From contig NZ_JAIOAB010000051.1 of the NCBI RefSeq assembly GCF_019890635.1, forward strand, positions 1-52,443: DNA of 52,443 nucleotides, written 5' to 3'. The position numbers and the translations under genes were made by a program. How positions within the stretch are numbered: position 1 is the first letter of the stretch; every line of letters starts with the position of its first letter. The DNA is from Streptomyces sennicomposti. Its GTDB lineage: Bacteria > Actinomycetota > Actinomycetes > Streptomycetales > Streptomycetaceae. The notes beneath the pieces are model-generated. The model was given only the letters and a program-made list of their open reading frames with translations, was not told the origin of the DNA and searched no databases. Below, piece after piece: positions 18,640 through 26,794 of this stretch.

Positions 18640-21597
18640 ATGGTGACGTTCGCGCAGGCGCAGGAGCGCGCCGAGGAGTGGATCAACGGTGATGTGCCCG
18701 CGTACCAGCACCGCGAGGTGCGGGTACGGGAGTTCGAACTCGGGTTCGTGGTGTGGGCCGAGGACCGCGCCGAGGGGCCGCGTTCGGACGGGGGCGCGCA
18801 GCGGCTGGTCATCGCCCGGGACAGCGGCGAGGCCACGCTGTGGCCCGCGCTGCCGGTGGGCGAGGTGATCCGCCGCTACGAGGAGGAGTACGGCCGTCCC
18901 GACACCGCCGAGGACGCCGCACCGGCGCCCGCGGCCCGGGTGGACCTCAACCAGACGTCGTTCCTGCTGACTCCGCCGGAGTGGTTGCAGGAGGCGGCGG
19001 ACCGGCTGGGCATCCCGGACAACAGGGGGGCCGGCCGCGACTCGGGCGGCGACACGCGCGGTGACTCGGGTGCCGGGGCGGGTGCTGACTCGGGTGCTGG
19101 TGCTGGGGTCGGGGGCGGCTCGGGTGCTGGTGTCGGTGCCGGTACGGGTGCCGGTTCCGGCTCTGGTACGGGTACGGGCGGCTCGTTGCCCGAGACGCAG
19201 GCGGGGGTGCCGGTGGGCGCGTCCGCCACGGGTGCGCCGGGTGCGCCGGGTGCTTTCGAGGCGCCCGCGGGGGCCACCCCGTGGGCCGGTACGGACACCA
19301 ACGCCGAGTCCGGCGAGGACCGTTCCGTCCCGCTGCCCGCCACCGTGTTCGCGCCGCCGCTGAGCGAGGCGGACGCGCCCCCGCCGCCCGCCGCAGCGCC
19401 GGACGCCAAGACGGCGCTGATGAGCGGCGGCAGCCAACTCCCGCGTACGGCCGTGGCGCCGGCGCTGGGCGACGACGACCCGCCGGGCCCGGCGGGCGCT
19501 TCGCACACTCCGGGTACGCCCCCGGGCGCGCCCGGCGCACCCCAGGGCACCGTCCCGCCGCCCCCGCCGGGCGGTCCGTCGTACGGCGCCCCGCAGGGCC
19601 CCGGCGCCCCGGCGGCCCCGGCGACTCCGCCGCCCCCGCCGGTCCCCGGCGGCCCGGCAACCCCGCCTCCGCCGCCCCCGCCGCCCGCGAGCGGCCCCGG
19701 CACTCCGCCCCCGCCGCCCGGCGTCCCCGGCACGCCTGTGCCGCCGCCTCCGCCGGGCGGTCCCGGTACCCCGCCGCCCGGTGGTGCGCCGTACGGCTAC
19801 CCGCAGGGGCCGGGCGCGTCCGCGACCCCGCCGCCCGGCGGGCGGCCGCTGCCGCCGCACGCCAGTGACATCGCCGACGCCGCGACGAGCAAGGCGGCCC
19901 CGCCGCCGCGCCGTGGCCGGGGCGGTGCGAACACGCCTCCGCCGCCCGGCGCTCCGGGCGTGCCCGGCGCGCGGCCGTCCGGCGTCCCGGCGACGCCCCC
20001 GGCCGGTGCTCCCGGCGCGGCCGGCGGATACATCCCCACCCAGCTCGTCTCCTCCCTCGGTCCCGACGGACCCGAGGGCGCGCCCGCCCCGGGCGGTCCG
20101 CAGGCCCCGGGCGCGCCCGGCGGCACGCCTCCGGGCGGTGTCCACCACGCCGCCACGATGCTGGCCGACCCGAACCAGCCCGGCGCGCCGCAGCCCCCGG
20201 GCGCCCCGGCGGCTCCCGGCGCACCGGGCGCCCCCGGCGCGCCCGGCGCCGGACAGGGCGCCGTGCACCACGCGGCGACCATGCTGGCCGGTCCGCCGCA
20301 AGGCGCCCCCGGGGCTCCGGGCGCTCTCGGCGCCCCGAACGTGCCCCCGCCGCCGCCCCCGCCGGGCGGCCCGGGCGTACCGCCCCCGCCCCCGCCGGGC
20401 GGACCCGGCGGTCCGGGCGTTCCCCCTCCGCCCCCGCACGCCGGCTCCGGCGGTCCCGGCGGTCCCGGTGGTCCGGGCGTACCGCCCCCGCCCCCGCCGG
20501 GCGGACCCGGCGTGCCTCCGGGTGCGCCTCCCGGTGCGCCGCAGCCCATGCCGCCCGCGCCGGGCGCGATGCCGCCGCCCGTCGCCGGGCCGCCGCCGGC
20601 GTACGGCTACCCCCCGCAGGGGCAGCCGACGGTCGGCCCCGGCTACCAGGCGGTGCTGCGCTACCGCGCGCAGGACGGCTCCGAGCAGCAGCTGATCCGG
20701 CGTTCCGCGCCGGGCACCCCGCACCCGGAGTGGCAGATCTTCCACGAGCTGCGCGCCATGAACGTGCCGCCGGACCAGGTGCTGGAGCTGCACACCGAGC
20801 TGGAGTCGTGCCGGCTGCCGGGCGCGTACTGCGCGCGGATGATCGCCGAGCAGTGGCCGCAGGCGCGGATCACCTCGATCGCGCCGTACGGCGCCGACCA
20901 CGCGAGCCGTCAGCAGGGCATGCAGCAACTCCTGGCGCATCAGGGCGAGTTGCACCAGGTGGCGGACGGCCCGGCGCGGCCGGCGCCGGTGCGCGCGCCG
21001 CTGCCGCCGGTGCAGCCCGTGCCGCCGATCCCGCCGGAGGGCATCGCGCAGGAACTGGCCGCGGCCTTCGGGCCGGGGATCTTCCGGTTCGAGCAGGCGG
21101 CGGTCTCCCGGCAGGGCGTGCCGCCGGTCGTCGCGCACACGCTGGTGGTGGCGGGGCTGCCGCTGGACATGGGCCCGTTCTTCTGGGCGCAGGCGCAGCC
21201 GGGCCGGCCGGTGCCGACGCTGGCGGAGCTGGCCGCCGAGCGCGGGGTGCAGCCGGCTCCGGACGCGGGCTCGTACCTGGTGATGGGCAGCGACTTCGGC
21301 AAGGCGATCTGCGTGCAGTACGGCACGGCCCACATCGTGGCGGTGCCGGTGGAGGCGGGGCCGGGCGGCGCGTCGGCGCCGCCGCAGTTCGTCAACACCG
21401 GGCTGCCGGAGTTCGCGCGCTGCCTGGCGCTGCTCGGCCGGATGTGGCGGCTGCGCTACGGCCTGAACCAGGAGCAGGCGGGCCGCTGGACCGTCGACTT
21501 CCAGGCGCAGCTCGCCGCCCTCGACCCGGCGGCGCTCGGCTCGCCGGAGAGCTGGTGGTCGGTGCTGCTGGAGCAGATGTGGGACGGACTGCTCTGA
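18640..21597 (+). CDS. Imm35 / Pro-Gly linker / deaminase-like / SUKH-4 multidomain protein
   Basis: 985 residues. Residues 1-80 (FAQAQERAEEWINGDVPAYQ … FVVWAE) look like the YrhB/Imm35 immunity fold. Residues 130-660 are a disordered Pro/Gly/Ala linker with collagen-like GAPGAP runs and two copies of VHHAATMLA. Residues 673-767 contain HPEWQIFHEL, then ELESCRLPGAYCARMI and ITSIAPYG, resembling a nucleic-acid deaminase core (HxE and paired Cys, but C-x6-C spacing). Residues 803-985 match SUKH-4 (FGPGIFRFEQAAVSRQGVPP … LPLDMGPFFWAQ; YLVMGSDFGKAICVQYG; FARCLALLGRMW). It probably acts in the cytoplasm with the upstream WHH-SUKH protein. The deaminase reading is tentative. Confidence 0.75.
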   Translation: MVTFAQAQERAEEWINGDVPAYQHREVRVREFELGFVVWAEDRAEGPRSDGGAQRLVIARDSGEATLWPALPVGEVIRRYEEEYGRPDTAEDAAPAPAARVDLNQTSFLLTPPEWLQEAADRLGIPDNRGAGRDSGGDTRGDSGAGAGADSGAGAGVGGGSGAGVGAGTGAGSGSGTGTGGSLPETQAGVPVGASATGAPGAPGAFEAPAGATPWAGTDTNAESGEDRSVPLPATVFAPPLSEADAPPPPAAAPDAKTALMSGGSQLPRTAVAPALGDDDPPGPAGASHTPGTPPGAPGAPQGTVPPPPPGGPSYGAPQGPGAPAAPATPPPPPVPGGPATPPPPPPPPASGPGTPPPPPGVPGTPVPPPPPGGPGTPPPGGAPYGYPQGPGASATPPPGGRPLPPHASDIADAATSKAAPPPRRGRGGANTPPPPGAPGVPGARPSGVPATPPAGAPGAAGGYIPTQLVSSLGPDGPEGAPAPGGPQAPGAPGGTPPGGVHHAATMLADPNQPGAPQPPGAPAAPGAPGAPGAPGAGQGAVHHAATMLAGPPQGAPGAPGALGAPNVPPPPPPPGGPGVPPPPPPGGPGGPGVPPPPPHAGSGGPGGPGGPGVPPPPPPGGPGVPPGAPPGAPQPMPPAPGAMPPPVAGPPPAYGYPPQGQPTVGPGYQAVLRYRAQDGSEQQLIRRSAPGTPHPEWQIFHELRAMNVPPDQVLELHTELESCRLPGAYCARMIAEQWPQARITSIAPYGADHASRQQGMQQLLAHQGELHQVADGPARPAPVRAPLPPVQPVPPIPPEGIAQELAAAFGPGIFRFEQAAVSRQGVPPVVAHTLVVAGLPLDMGPFFWAQAQPGRPVPTLAELAAERGVQPAPDAGSYLVMGSDFGKAICVQYGTAHIVAVPVEAGPGGASAPPQFVNTGLPEFARCLALLGRMWRLRYGLNQEQAGRWTVDFQAQLAALDPAALGSPESWWSVLLEQMWDGLL

Positions 21598-21620
21598 GCG
21601 GGTGAACACCTGACGGAGCG

Positions 21621-21658
21621 AAGGGCCGGGCCCGGTCGTGCGACCGGGCCCGGCCCTT
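21621..21658 (+). terminator. Terminator of the plus-strand toxin/immunity unit
   Basis: A perfect 18-bp stem (AAGGGCCGGGCCCGGTCG / CGACCGGGCCCGGCCCTT) around a TG turn, followed by TTC, 23 bp after the stop codon. Confidence 0.88.
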
Positions 21659-21835
21659 TCGCGTGCCCGGCGTCCGCCCGCCGCCCGCCCGCCGGTCACT
21701 CGTCCGGAGTGTCGCGTTATGAAGATTTCCGTCCTATACATCAAGATGTCCGCGCAATCATCGTGATGCATCCATATGTGTCCGCCCGGACGCGGGATGC
21801 GTCCGGCTGGTCGGATTCGGCGGAGAGGGTTCGGG

Positions 21836-22771
21836 ATGAGCAGCGCCTCCAGGTCATCGACGTCGTCCGCGTCGTCCGGGTCGTCGGCAGCGGCCCCGGT
21901 CCACGGCTTCGTCGTCGTACGGGGGCGCGGCTACCGGCCCGACCAGGTGGACGCGTACGCGGACGCGCTCTCCGCGGACCGGGACGCGGCCTGGGAGCGC
22001 GCCGCCCGGCTGACGGTCCTGGCCAAGCACATGGAGGCGGAGGCCGAGGCGCTGCGGGAGGCGGTCGCCCAGCTCGGCGAGCAGACCTACGAGTCGCTGG
22101 GACAGGGCGCCCGGCGGCTGTACGAGCTGGGGCGGCAGGAGGCCGACGCCGTACGGGACCGGGCCCGGCGGGAGGCGCGGCGCACGACGGAGGGGGCGCG
22201 CACGGGCGCCGAGGCCGTGCTCCAGGAGGCGCGGGCGTACGCCGACGCGGTGCGCGCGCAGGCCGAGGAGTGGGCGCGGCGCCGGCTGCGCGCGGCCCAG
22301 GCGGAGGCCGAGGAGGTGCGGATCGCGGTACGGCACGAGGTGCGCGAGTGCCGCAGCGAGGCGCTGAAGGCGCTGCGCGAGGCGCGCCGCGCCACCTCCC
22401 GGATGCTGACCGAGCAGAGCCGCGAGCACGAGGAGCGGCTGATCGCGACCGAGCGCGAACTGTCCGGCCGGCAGGCCGCGCTGGAGGCGGAGCAGGCCGT
22501 ACGGCTGGCCGCCGTCGAGGCGGCGCTGAGCGAGGCGGAGCAGTCGCTCGCCGACGCGCGGGAGGCGGCGCGGCGCGGTCCCGAGCAGGCGCGGGCGCGG
22601 GCGGCGGAGGTGCTGGCCGAGGCGCGGCGGCAGGCGGAGCGGACCGCCCGGGAGACCGAGCGGGTCCTGCGCGCGCACGGCGAGATGTGGGACGACATGC
22701 GCGCCCAGATGGACACCGTCCAGGACAGCATCACGACCCTGACCGGACGGGCGGCCTGGGCGCCGCAGTGA
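21836..22771 (+). CDS. DivIVA-like long coiled-coil protein ('cellulose-binding protein' family)
   Basis: 311 residues from the ATG at 21836, with GGAGAGGG upstream. After a Ser-rich N-terminus comes FVVVRGRGYRPDQVDAYADA, the DivIVA-like segment (GYxxxQVDxY), and then almost continuous Ala/Glu/Arg heptads to the end (EALREAVAQLGEQTYESLGQ and onward). Streptomyces relatives are often annotated 'cellulose-binding' without evidence; the sequence instead predicts a cytoskeletal coiled coil of the polar-growth type (DivIVA/Scy/FilP). Function in this genome is unknown. Confidence 0.8.
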   Translation: MSSASRSSTSSASSGSSAAAPVHGFVVVRGRGYRPDQVDAYADALSADRDAAWERAARLTVLAKHMEAEAEALREAVAQLGEQTYESLGQGARRLYELGRQEADAVRDRARREARRTTEGARTGAEAVLQEARAYADAVRAQAEEWARRRLRAAQAEAEEVRIAVRHEVRECRSEALKALREARRATSRMLTEQSREHEERLIATERELSGRQAALEAEQAVRLAAVEAALSEAEQSLADAREAARRGPEQARARAAEVLAEARRQAERTARETERVLRAHGEMWDDMRAQMDTVQDSITTLTGRAAWAPQ

Positions 22772-23313
22772 CTCCGGCGACGGCCGGGTCCCGGTGGGCC
22801 GGGCCCCGGGTCCGGGGGTGGAGACGACCCTGAGAGACCCTCCACCCGGCGGTGGACACCCCCTAGGGGTTGCTCCGTACACGGGGTGGGGACGGCTTCG
22901 TCCCCTCGGAGGACGAGAAGGCCCACGCCCCGTCCTTAACCTGGCTTTACGCCGCTGGGGGGTGGCCGGCCGCACCGAGGGGGGTGGGGGTTTCCCCCGT
23001 GGAAGACGGTGCCGGGCACCAGCGCGCCGACGGCCCGCACCGGACAGACTCTTCGACGTACCGAAGGCGCACCCAGGACGTACCGAGGACGTACCGAGGA
23101 CGTACCGAGGACGTACCGAGGACGTGCCGAAGGCGCACCGAGGACGGGCACGGGCCGGAAAGGGCCGTCCTGACGCACCGTCACCCGGGCGCGGTCCCAC
23201 CGCATCCGCGTCCGCACCCGCTTCCGCACGCACCGCGCACCACGCACGCACGTGCACCAAGCACGCGCCGCGAGCCCGCGCGCTTCACACCTGACCGACA
23301 TAGGAGACGTACC
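22772..23313. other. Long regulatory region upstream of the ABC transporter operon
   Basis: About 540 bp without a gene. It contains an imperfect GGGGACGGCTTCGTCCCC hairpin (near 22896), an AT-richer patch CCTTAACCTGGCTTTACG (near 22934) that could hold a promoter, and an 11-bp tandem repeat array (annotated separately). Confidence 0.6.
23055..23153 (+). repeat. Nine 11-bp tandem units upstream of the ABC transporter
   Basis: Units are GACGTACCGAA, GGCGCACCCAG, four identical GACGTACCGAG, GACGTGCCGAA, GGCGCACCGAG and GACGGGCACGG, all exactly 11 bp. The array ends about 160 bp before the ATP-binding protein start. An 11-bp period keeps units on one face of the helix, as in direct-repeat sites bound by OmpR/PhoP/SARP-type winged-helix activators. 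Which protein binds is unknown. Confidence 0.8.
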
Positions 23314-24102
23314 GTGACATCGGCTGTGACCATTCCCAGGCACGGGGGTACTGGAGGGACTACGGCCGTTGCCGCGCGAGCGCGGCAGGTCGTGAAGGCG
23401 TACGGGGCCGGGGAGACGCGCGTCGTCGCCCTCGACCACGTCGACGTGGACATCGCCCGCGGCCGGTTCACCGCGATCATGGGCCCCTCCGGGTCCGGGA
23501 AGTCCACCCTGATGCACTGCCTGGCCGGGCTCGACACCGTGACGAGCGGGCGGATACACCTGGCCGACACCGAGATAACCGGACTGAAGGACAAGAAGCT
23601 CACGCGACTGCGCCGGGACCGGATCGGCTTCATCTTCCAGGCGTTCAACCTGCTGCCGACGCTGAGCGCGCTCGAGAACATCACGCTGCCCATGGACATC
23701 GCCGGCCGGAAGCCGGACCGGCAGTGGCTGGACCGGGTGGTGGAGACCGTCGGCCTGGCCGGCCGCCTCAAGCACCGGCCGGGCCAGCTCTCCGGCGGCC
23801 AGCAGCAGCGCGTCGCCGTGGCCCGGGCGCTGGCCGCCCGGCCCGAGATCATCTTCGGCGACGAGCCGACCGGCAACCTCGACTCGCGGGCCGGCGCCGA
23901 GGTCCTCGGCTTCCTGCGCCGCTCGGTGGACGAGCTGGGCCAGACCATCGTGATGGTCACCCACGACCCGGTCGCCGCCTCCTACGCCGACCGCGTGCTC
24001 TACCTCGCCGACGGCCGGATCGTGGACGAGATGCACCGGCCGACCGCCGAGGCCGTCCTGGACCGGATGAAGGACTTCGACGCGCGGGGGCGTACGTCAT
24101 GA
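23314..24102 (+). CDS. MacB/LolD-type ABC transporter ATP-binding protein
   Basis: 262 residues from the GTG at 23314, with TAGGAG 7 nt upstream. All ABC ATPase motifs are present: Walker A GPSGSGKST, Q-loop FIFQAFNLLPTLSALENI, signature LSGGQQQRVAVARAL, Walker B IIFGDEPTGNLD, and the H-loop MVTHDP. It overlaps the permease start by 4 nt (ATGA). The pair is of the FtsE/MacB type, which drives extracytoplasmic mechanotransmission or export of drugs or peptides rather than import. The substrate is unknown. Confidence 0.95.
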   Translation: MTSAVTIPRHGGTGGTTAVAARARQVVKAYGAGETRVVALDHVDVDIARGRFTAIMGPSGSGKSTLMHCLAGLDTVTSGRIHLADTEITGLKDKKLTRLRRDRIGFIFQAFNLLPTLSALENITLPMDIAGRKPDRQWLDRVVETVGLAGRLKHRPGQLSGGQQQRVAVARALAARPEIIFGDEPTGNLDSRAGAEVLGFLRRSVDELGQTIVMVTHDPVAASYADRVLYLADGRIVDEMHRPTAEAVLDRMKDFDARGRTS

Positions 24103-26678
24103 CCGTGCTGAAGACCTCGCTGCGCAACTTCCTCGCGCACAAGGGGCGGATGGCGCTGTCGGCGGTGGCGGTGCTGCTCTCGGTGGCGTTCGTCTGCGGG
24201 ACCCTGGTGTTCACCGACACGATGAACACCACGTTCGACAAGCTGTTCGCGGCCACCGCCTCCGATGTGACGGTCAGCGCCAAGGGCGCCTCCGACACCG
24301 GCGAGACCACCTCCGGCAACGGCAAGCCGCCGGTCATGCCGGCCTCCGTGCTCGACACGGTGCGCCGCACGCCCGGGGTGAAGTCGGCCGAGGGCGCGGT
24401 GTCGTCCACCTCGGTGACCGTCGTGGACGCCGCCAAGGACAGCCTGTCGCCGAGCAACGGCGGCCCCACCATCGTCACCAGCTGGGGCGCGGGCGACGCC
24501 CGCACCATGAAGATCACCTCCGGCGCCGCGCCCAAGGGCCCCGGCCAGGTCATGGTGGACGAGGACACCGCCGACAAGCACCACCTGAAGCTCGGTGACC
24601 GGATCGCCGTGATCAGCGCGGTCGGCACCCATCCGGCGAAGGTCTCCGGCATCGCCGCCTTCACCGTCACCAACCCCGGCGCCGCGCTCTTCTACCTGGA
24701 CACGAAGACCGCCCAGCAGACCCTGGTCGGCCGGACCGGGGTCTACACGAACGTCAACGTCACCGCGGCGGCCGGCGTCAGCGACCCGCAGCTCAAGCAG
24801 AAGGTGACGGCCGCGCTCGGCGGCGGCTACAAGGTGCAGACCGCCAAGGAGGTCGCCGACGCCAACCGCAAGGAACTCGGCAGCTTCCTGGACGTGATGA
24901 AGTACGCGATGCTCGGCTTCGCCGGGATCGCCTTCCTCGTCGGCATCTTCCTGATCATCAACACCTTCTCCATGCTGGTCACCCAGCGCACCCGCGAGAT
25001 CGGCCTGATGCGCGCCATCGGCTCCTCCCGCAAGCAGGTCAACCGCTCGGTGCTGGCCGAGGCGCTGCTGCTCGGCGTGACCGGCTCGGTCCTCGGCGTC
25101 GGCGCGGGCGTCGGCATCGCCGTCGGGCTGATGAAGCTCATGGGCAGCATGGGGATGAACCTGTCCACCGACGACCTGACCGTCGCCTGGACGACGCCGG
25201 TGCTCGGCCTGGCGCTCGGCGTCGTCGTCACCGTGGTCGCCGCCTATCTGCCGGCCCGCCGCGCCGGCCGGATCTCGCCGATGGCCGCGCTGCGCGACGC
25301 CGGCGCCCCCGCCGACGCCCGCGCCGGACGCGTCCGGGCCGCGCTCGGACTGCTCCTCACCGGCGCCGGCGGCGCGTCGCTGTACGCGGCGGCCCAGGCC
25401 TCCGAGGCGAGCGAGGGCTCGCTGTGGCTCGGCCTCGGCGTGGTGCTGTCGCTGATCGGCTTCGTGGTGGTCGGCCCGCTGCTGGCCGGCGCAGTGGTCC
25501 GGGTGCTGGGCGCGGTGCTGCTGCGGGTCTTCGGCCCGGTCGGCCGGATGGCCGAGCGCAACGCGCTGCGCAACCCGCGCCGCACCGGCGCCACCGGTGC
25601 CGCCCTGATGATCGGCCTGGCCCTGGTGGCCTGCCTGTCGGTGGTCGGCTCCTCCATGGTGGCCTCGGCCACCGACCAGCTCGACAAGACCGTCGGCACG
25701 GACTTCATCATCCAGTCCGACCGCGGCCAGCTGATCACCCCGCAGGCCGTGCAGGCCGTGAAGTCGGTGCCGCAGCTGGAGCGCGTCACCGAGTACCGGC
25801 TGCTCGACGTCGCCCTGACCACGCCCGACGGCAAGGTGTCCCGCAAGGAGACGCTCAACGCCGCCGACGCCTCGTACGCCGAGGACCTGCGCACCAAGAC
25901 CGTGGCCGGGAATCTCGCCGACGCCTACCGCGCCGACTCGATGTCCGTCTTCGAGGGCTTCGCCGAGGACCACGGGCTGAGGATCGGCTCCAAGGTCTCC
26001 GTCGACTTCGCGGACGGCCGTACGGCGCGGCTCACCGTGCGCGCCATCACCAGCGACGACGTCGTGGTGGACAAGGGCGCGATGTACGCCTCCATCGCCA
26101 CCGTCGCCCGGTACGTGCCCGCCGACCGGATGCCGCTGGACGTGCTGGTCTTCGGCACCGCCAAGGACGGGCAGCAGGACGCCGCCTACCGGGCGCTCAA
26201 GACGAAGCTGCACGACTACCCGCAGTACACCGTGCGCGACCAGAGCGACTACAAGCAGGCGCTGAAGGACCAGATCGGGCAGCTGCTCAACCTGATCTAC
26301 GGCCTGCTCGCCCTCGCGATCATCGTGGCGGTGCTCGGCGTGGTGAACACCCTGGCGCTGTCGGTGGTGGAGCGCACCCGGGAGATCGGCCTGATGCGGG
26401 CCATCGGCCTCTCCCGGCGGCAGCTGCGCCGGATGATCCGCCTGGAGTCGGTGGTGATCGCCCTGTTCGGCGCGCTGCTCGGCCTCGGTCTCGGCATGGG
26501 CTGGGGCGCCACCGCGCAGAAGCTCCTCGCCCTGGAGGGCCTGCACGTCCTGGACATCCCCTGGCCCACCATCATCGGCGTCTTCGTCGGCTCGGCCTTC
26601 GTGGGCCTGTTCGCCGCCCTGGTCCCGGCGTTCCGGGCGGGCCGGATGAACGTCCTGAACGCGATCGCCACGGAGTAG
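24099..26678 (+). CDS. FtsX-like ABC transporter permease
   Basis: 859 residues. An N-terminal helix (GRMALSAVAVLLSVAFVCGT) is followed by a large extracytoplasmic domain, a three-helix FtsX block (residues about 265-400: YAMLGFAGIAFLVGIFLIIN; REIGLMRAIGSSRKQVNRSV), two central helices, a second extracytoplasmic domain, and a second FtsX block at the C-terminus (LIYGLLALAIIVAVLGVVNT; REIGLMRAIGLSRRQLRRMI). This duplicated layout is typical of actinobacterial exporters paired with a LolD-like ATPase. It forms a translationally coupled operon with that gene. Confidence 0.94.
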   Translation: MTVLKTSLRNFLAHKGRMALSAVAVLLSVAFVCGTLVFTDTMNTTFDKLFAATASDVTVSAKGASDTGETTSGNGKPPVMPASVLDTVRRTPGVKSAEGAVSSTSVTVVDAAKDSLSPSNGGPTIVTSWGAGDARTMKITSGAAPKGPGQVMVDEDTADKHHLKLGDRIAVISAVGTHPAKVSGIAAFTVTNPGAALFYLDTKTAQQTLVGRTGVYTNVNVTAAAGVSDPQLKQKVTAALGGGYKVQTAKEVADANRKELGSFLDVMKYAMLGFAGIAFLVGIFLIINTFSMLVTQRTREIGLMRAIGSSRKQVNRSVLAEALLLGVTGSVLGVGAGVGIAVGLMKLMGSMGMNLSTDDLTVAWTTPVLGLALGVVVTVVAAYLPARRAGRISPMAALRDAGAPADARAGRVRAALGLLLTGAGGASLYAAAQASEASEGSLWLGLGVVLSLIGFVVVGPLLAGAVVRVLGAVLLRVFGPVGRMAERNALRNPRRTGATGAALMIGLALVACLSVVGSSMVASATDQLDKTVGTDFIIQSDRGQLITPQAVQAVKSVPQLERVTEYRLLDVALTTPDGKVSRKETLNAADASYAEDLRTKTVAGNLADAYRADSMSVFEGFAEDHGLRIGSKVSVDFADGRTARLTVRAITSDDVVVDKGAMYASIATVARYVPADRMPLDVLVFGTAKDGQQDAAYRALKTKLHDYPQYTVRDQSDYKQALKDQIGQLLNLIYGLLALAIIVAVLGVVNTLALSVVERTREIGLMRAIGLSRRQLRRMIRLESVVIALFGALLGLGLGMGWGATAQKLLALEGLHVLDIPWPTIIGVFVGSAFVGLFAALVPAFRAGRMNVLNAIATE

Positions 26679-26736
26679 CGGACCGCCGGGACGCCGTGCG
26701 CCACGGGGGTGCGCACGGGGTCCCGGCGGGGGAGGC

Positions 26737-26783
26737 CCGGCCCGGGGCCGGGACGTCACGGCGACGTCCCGGCCCCGGGCCGG
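26737..26783. terminator. Bidirectional terminator between permease and MFS genes
   Basis: A perfect 21-bp stem (left arm CCGGCCCGGGGCCGGGACGT C, 26737-26757) with a 5-nt loop, placed between convergent stop codons. Confidence 0.9.
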
Positions 26784-26794
26784 CCGCGGCGGTG

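Noticed and set aside
16453..21771. A 1,770-codon minus-strand frame across the toxin/immunity cluster
   Set aside because: It runs through several well-supported genes in the other frames and is Arg/Pro/Gly-rich with no domains.
23055..23153. CRISPR-like array
   Set aside because: Units are 11 bp and contiguous, with no spacers and no cas genes.
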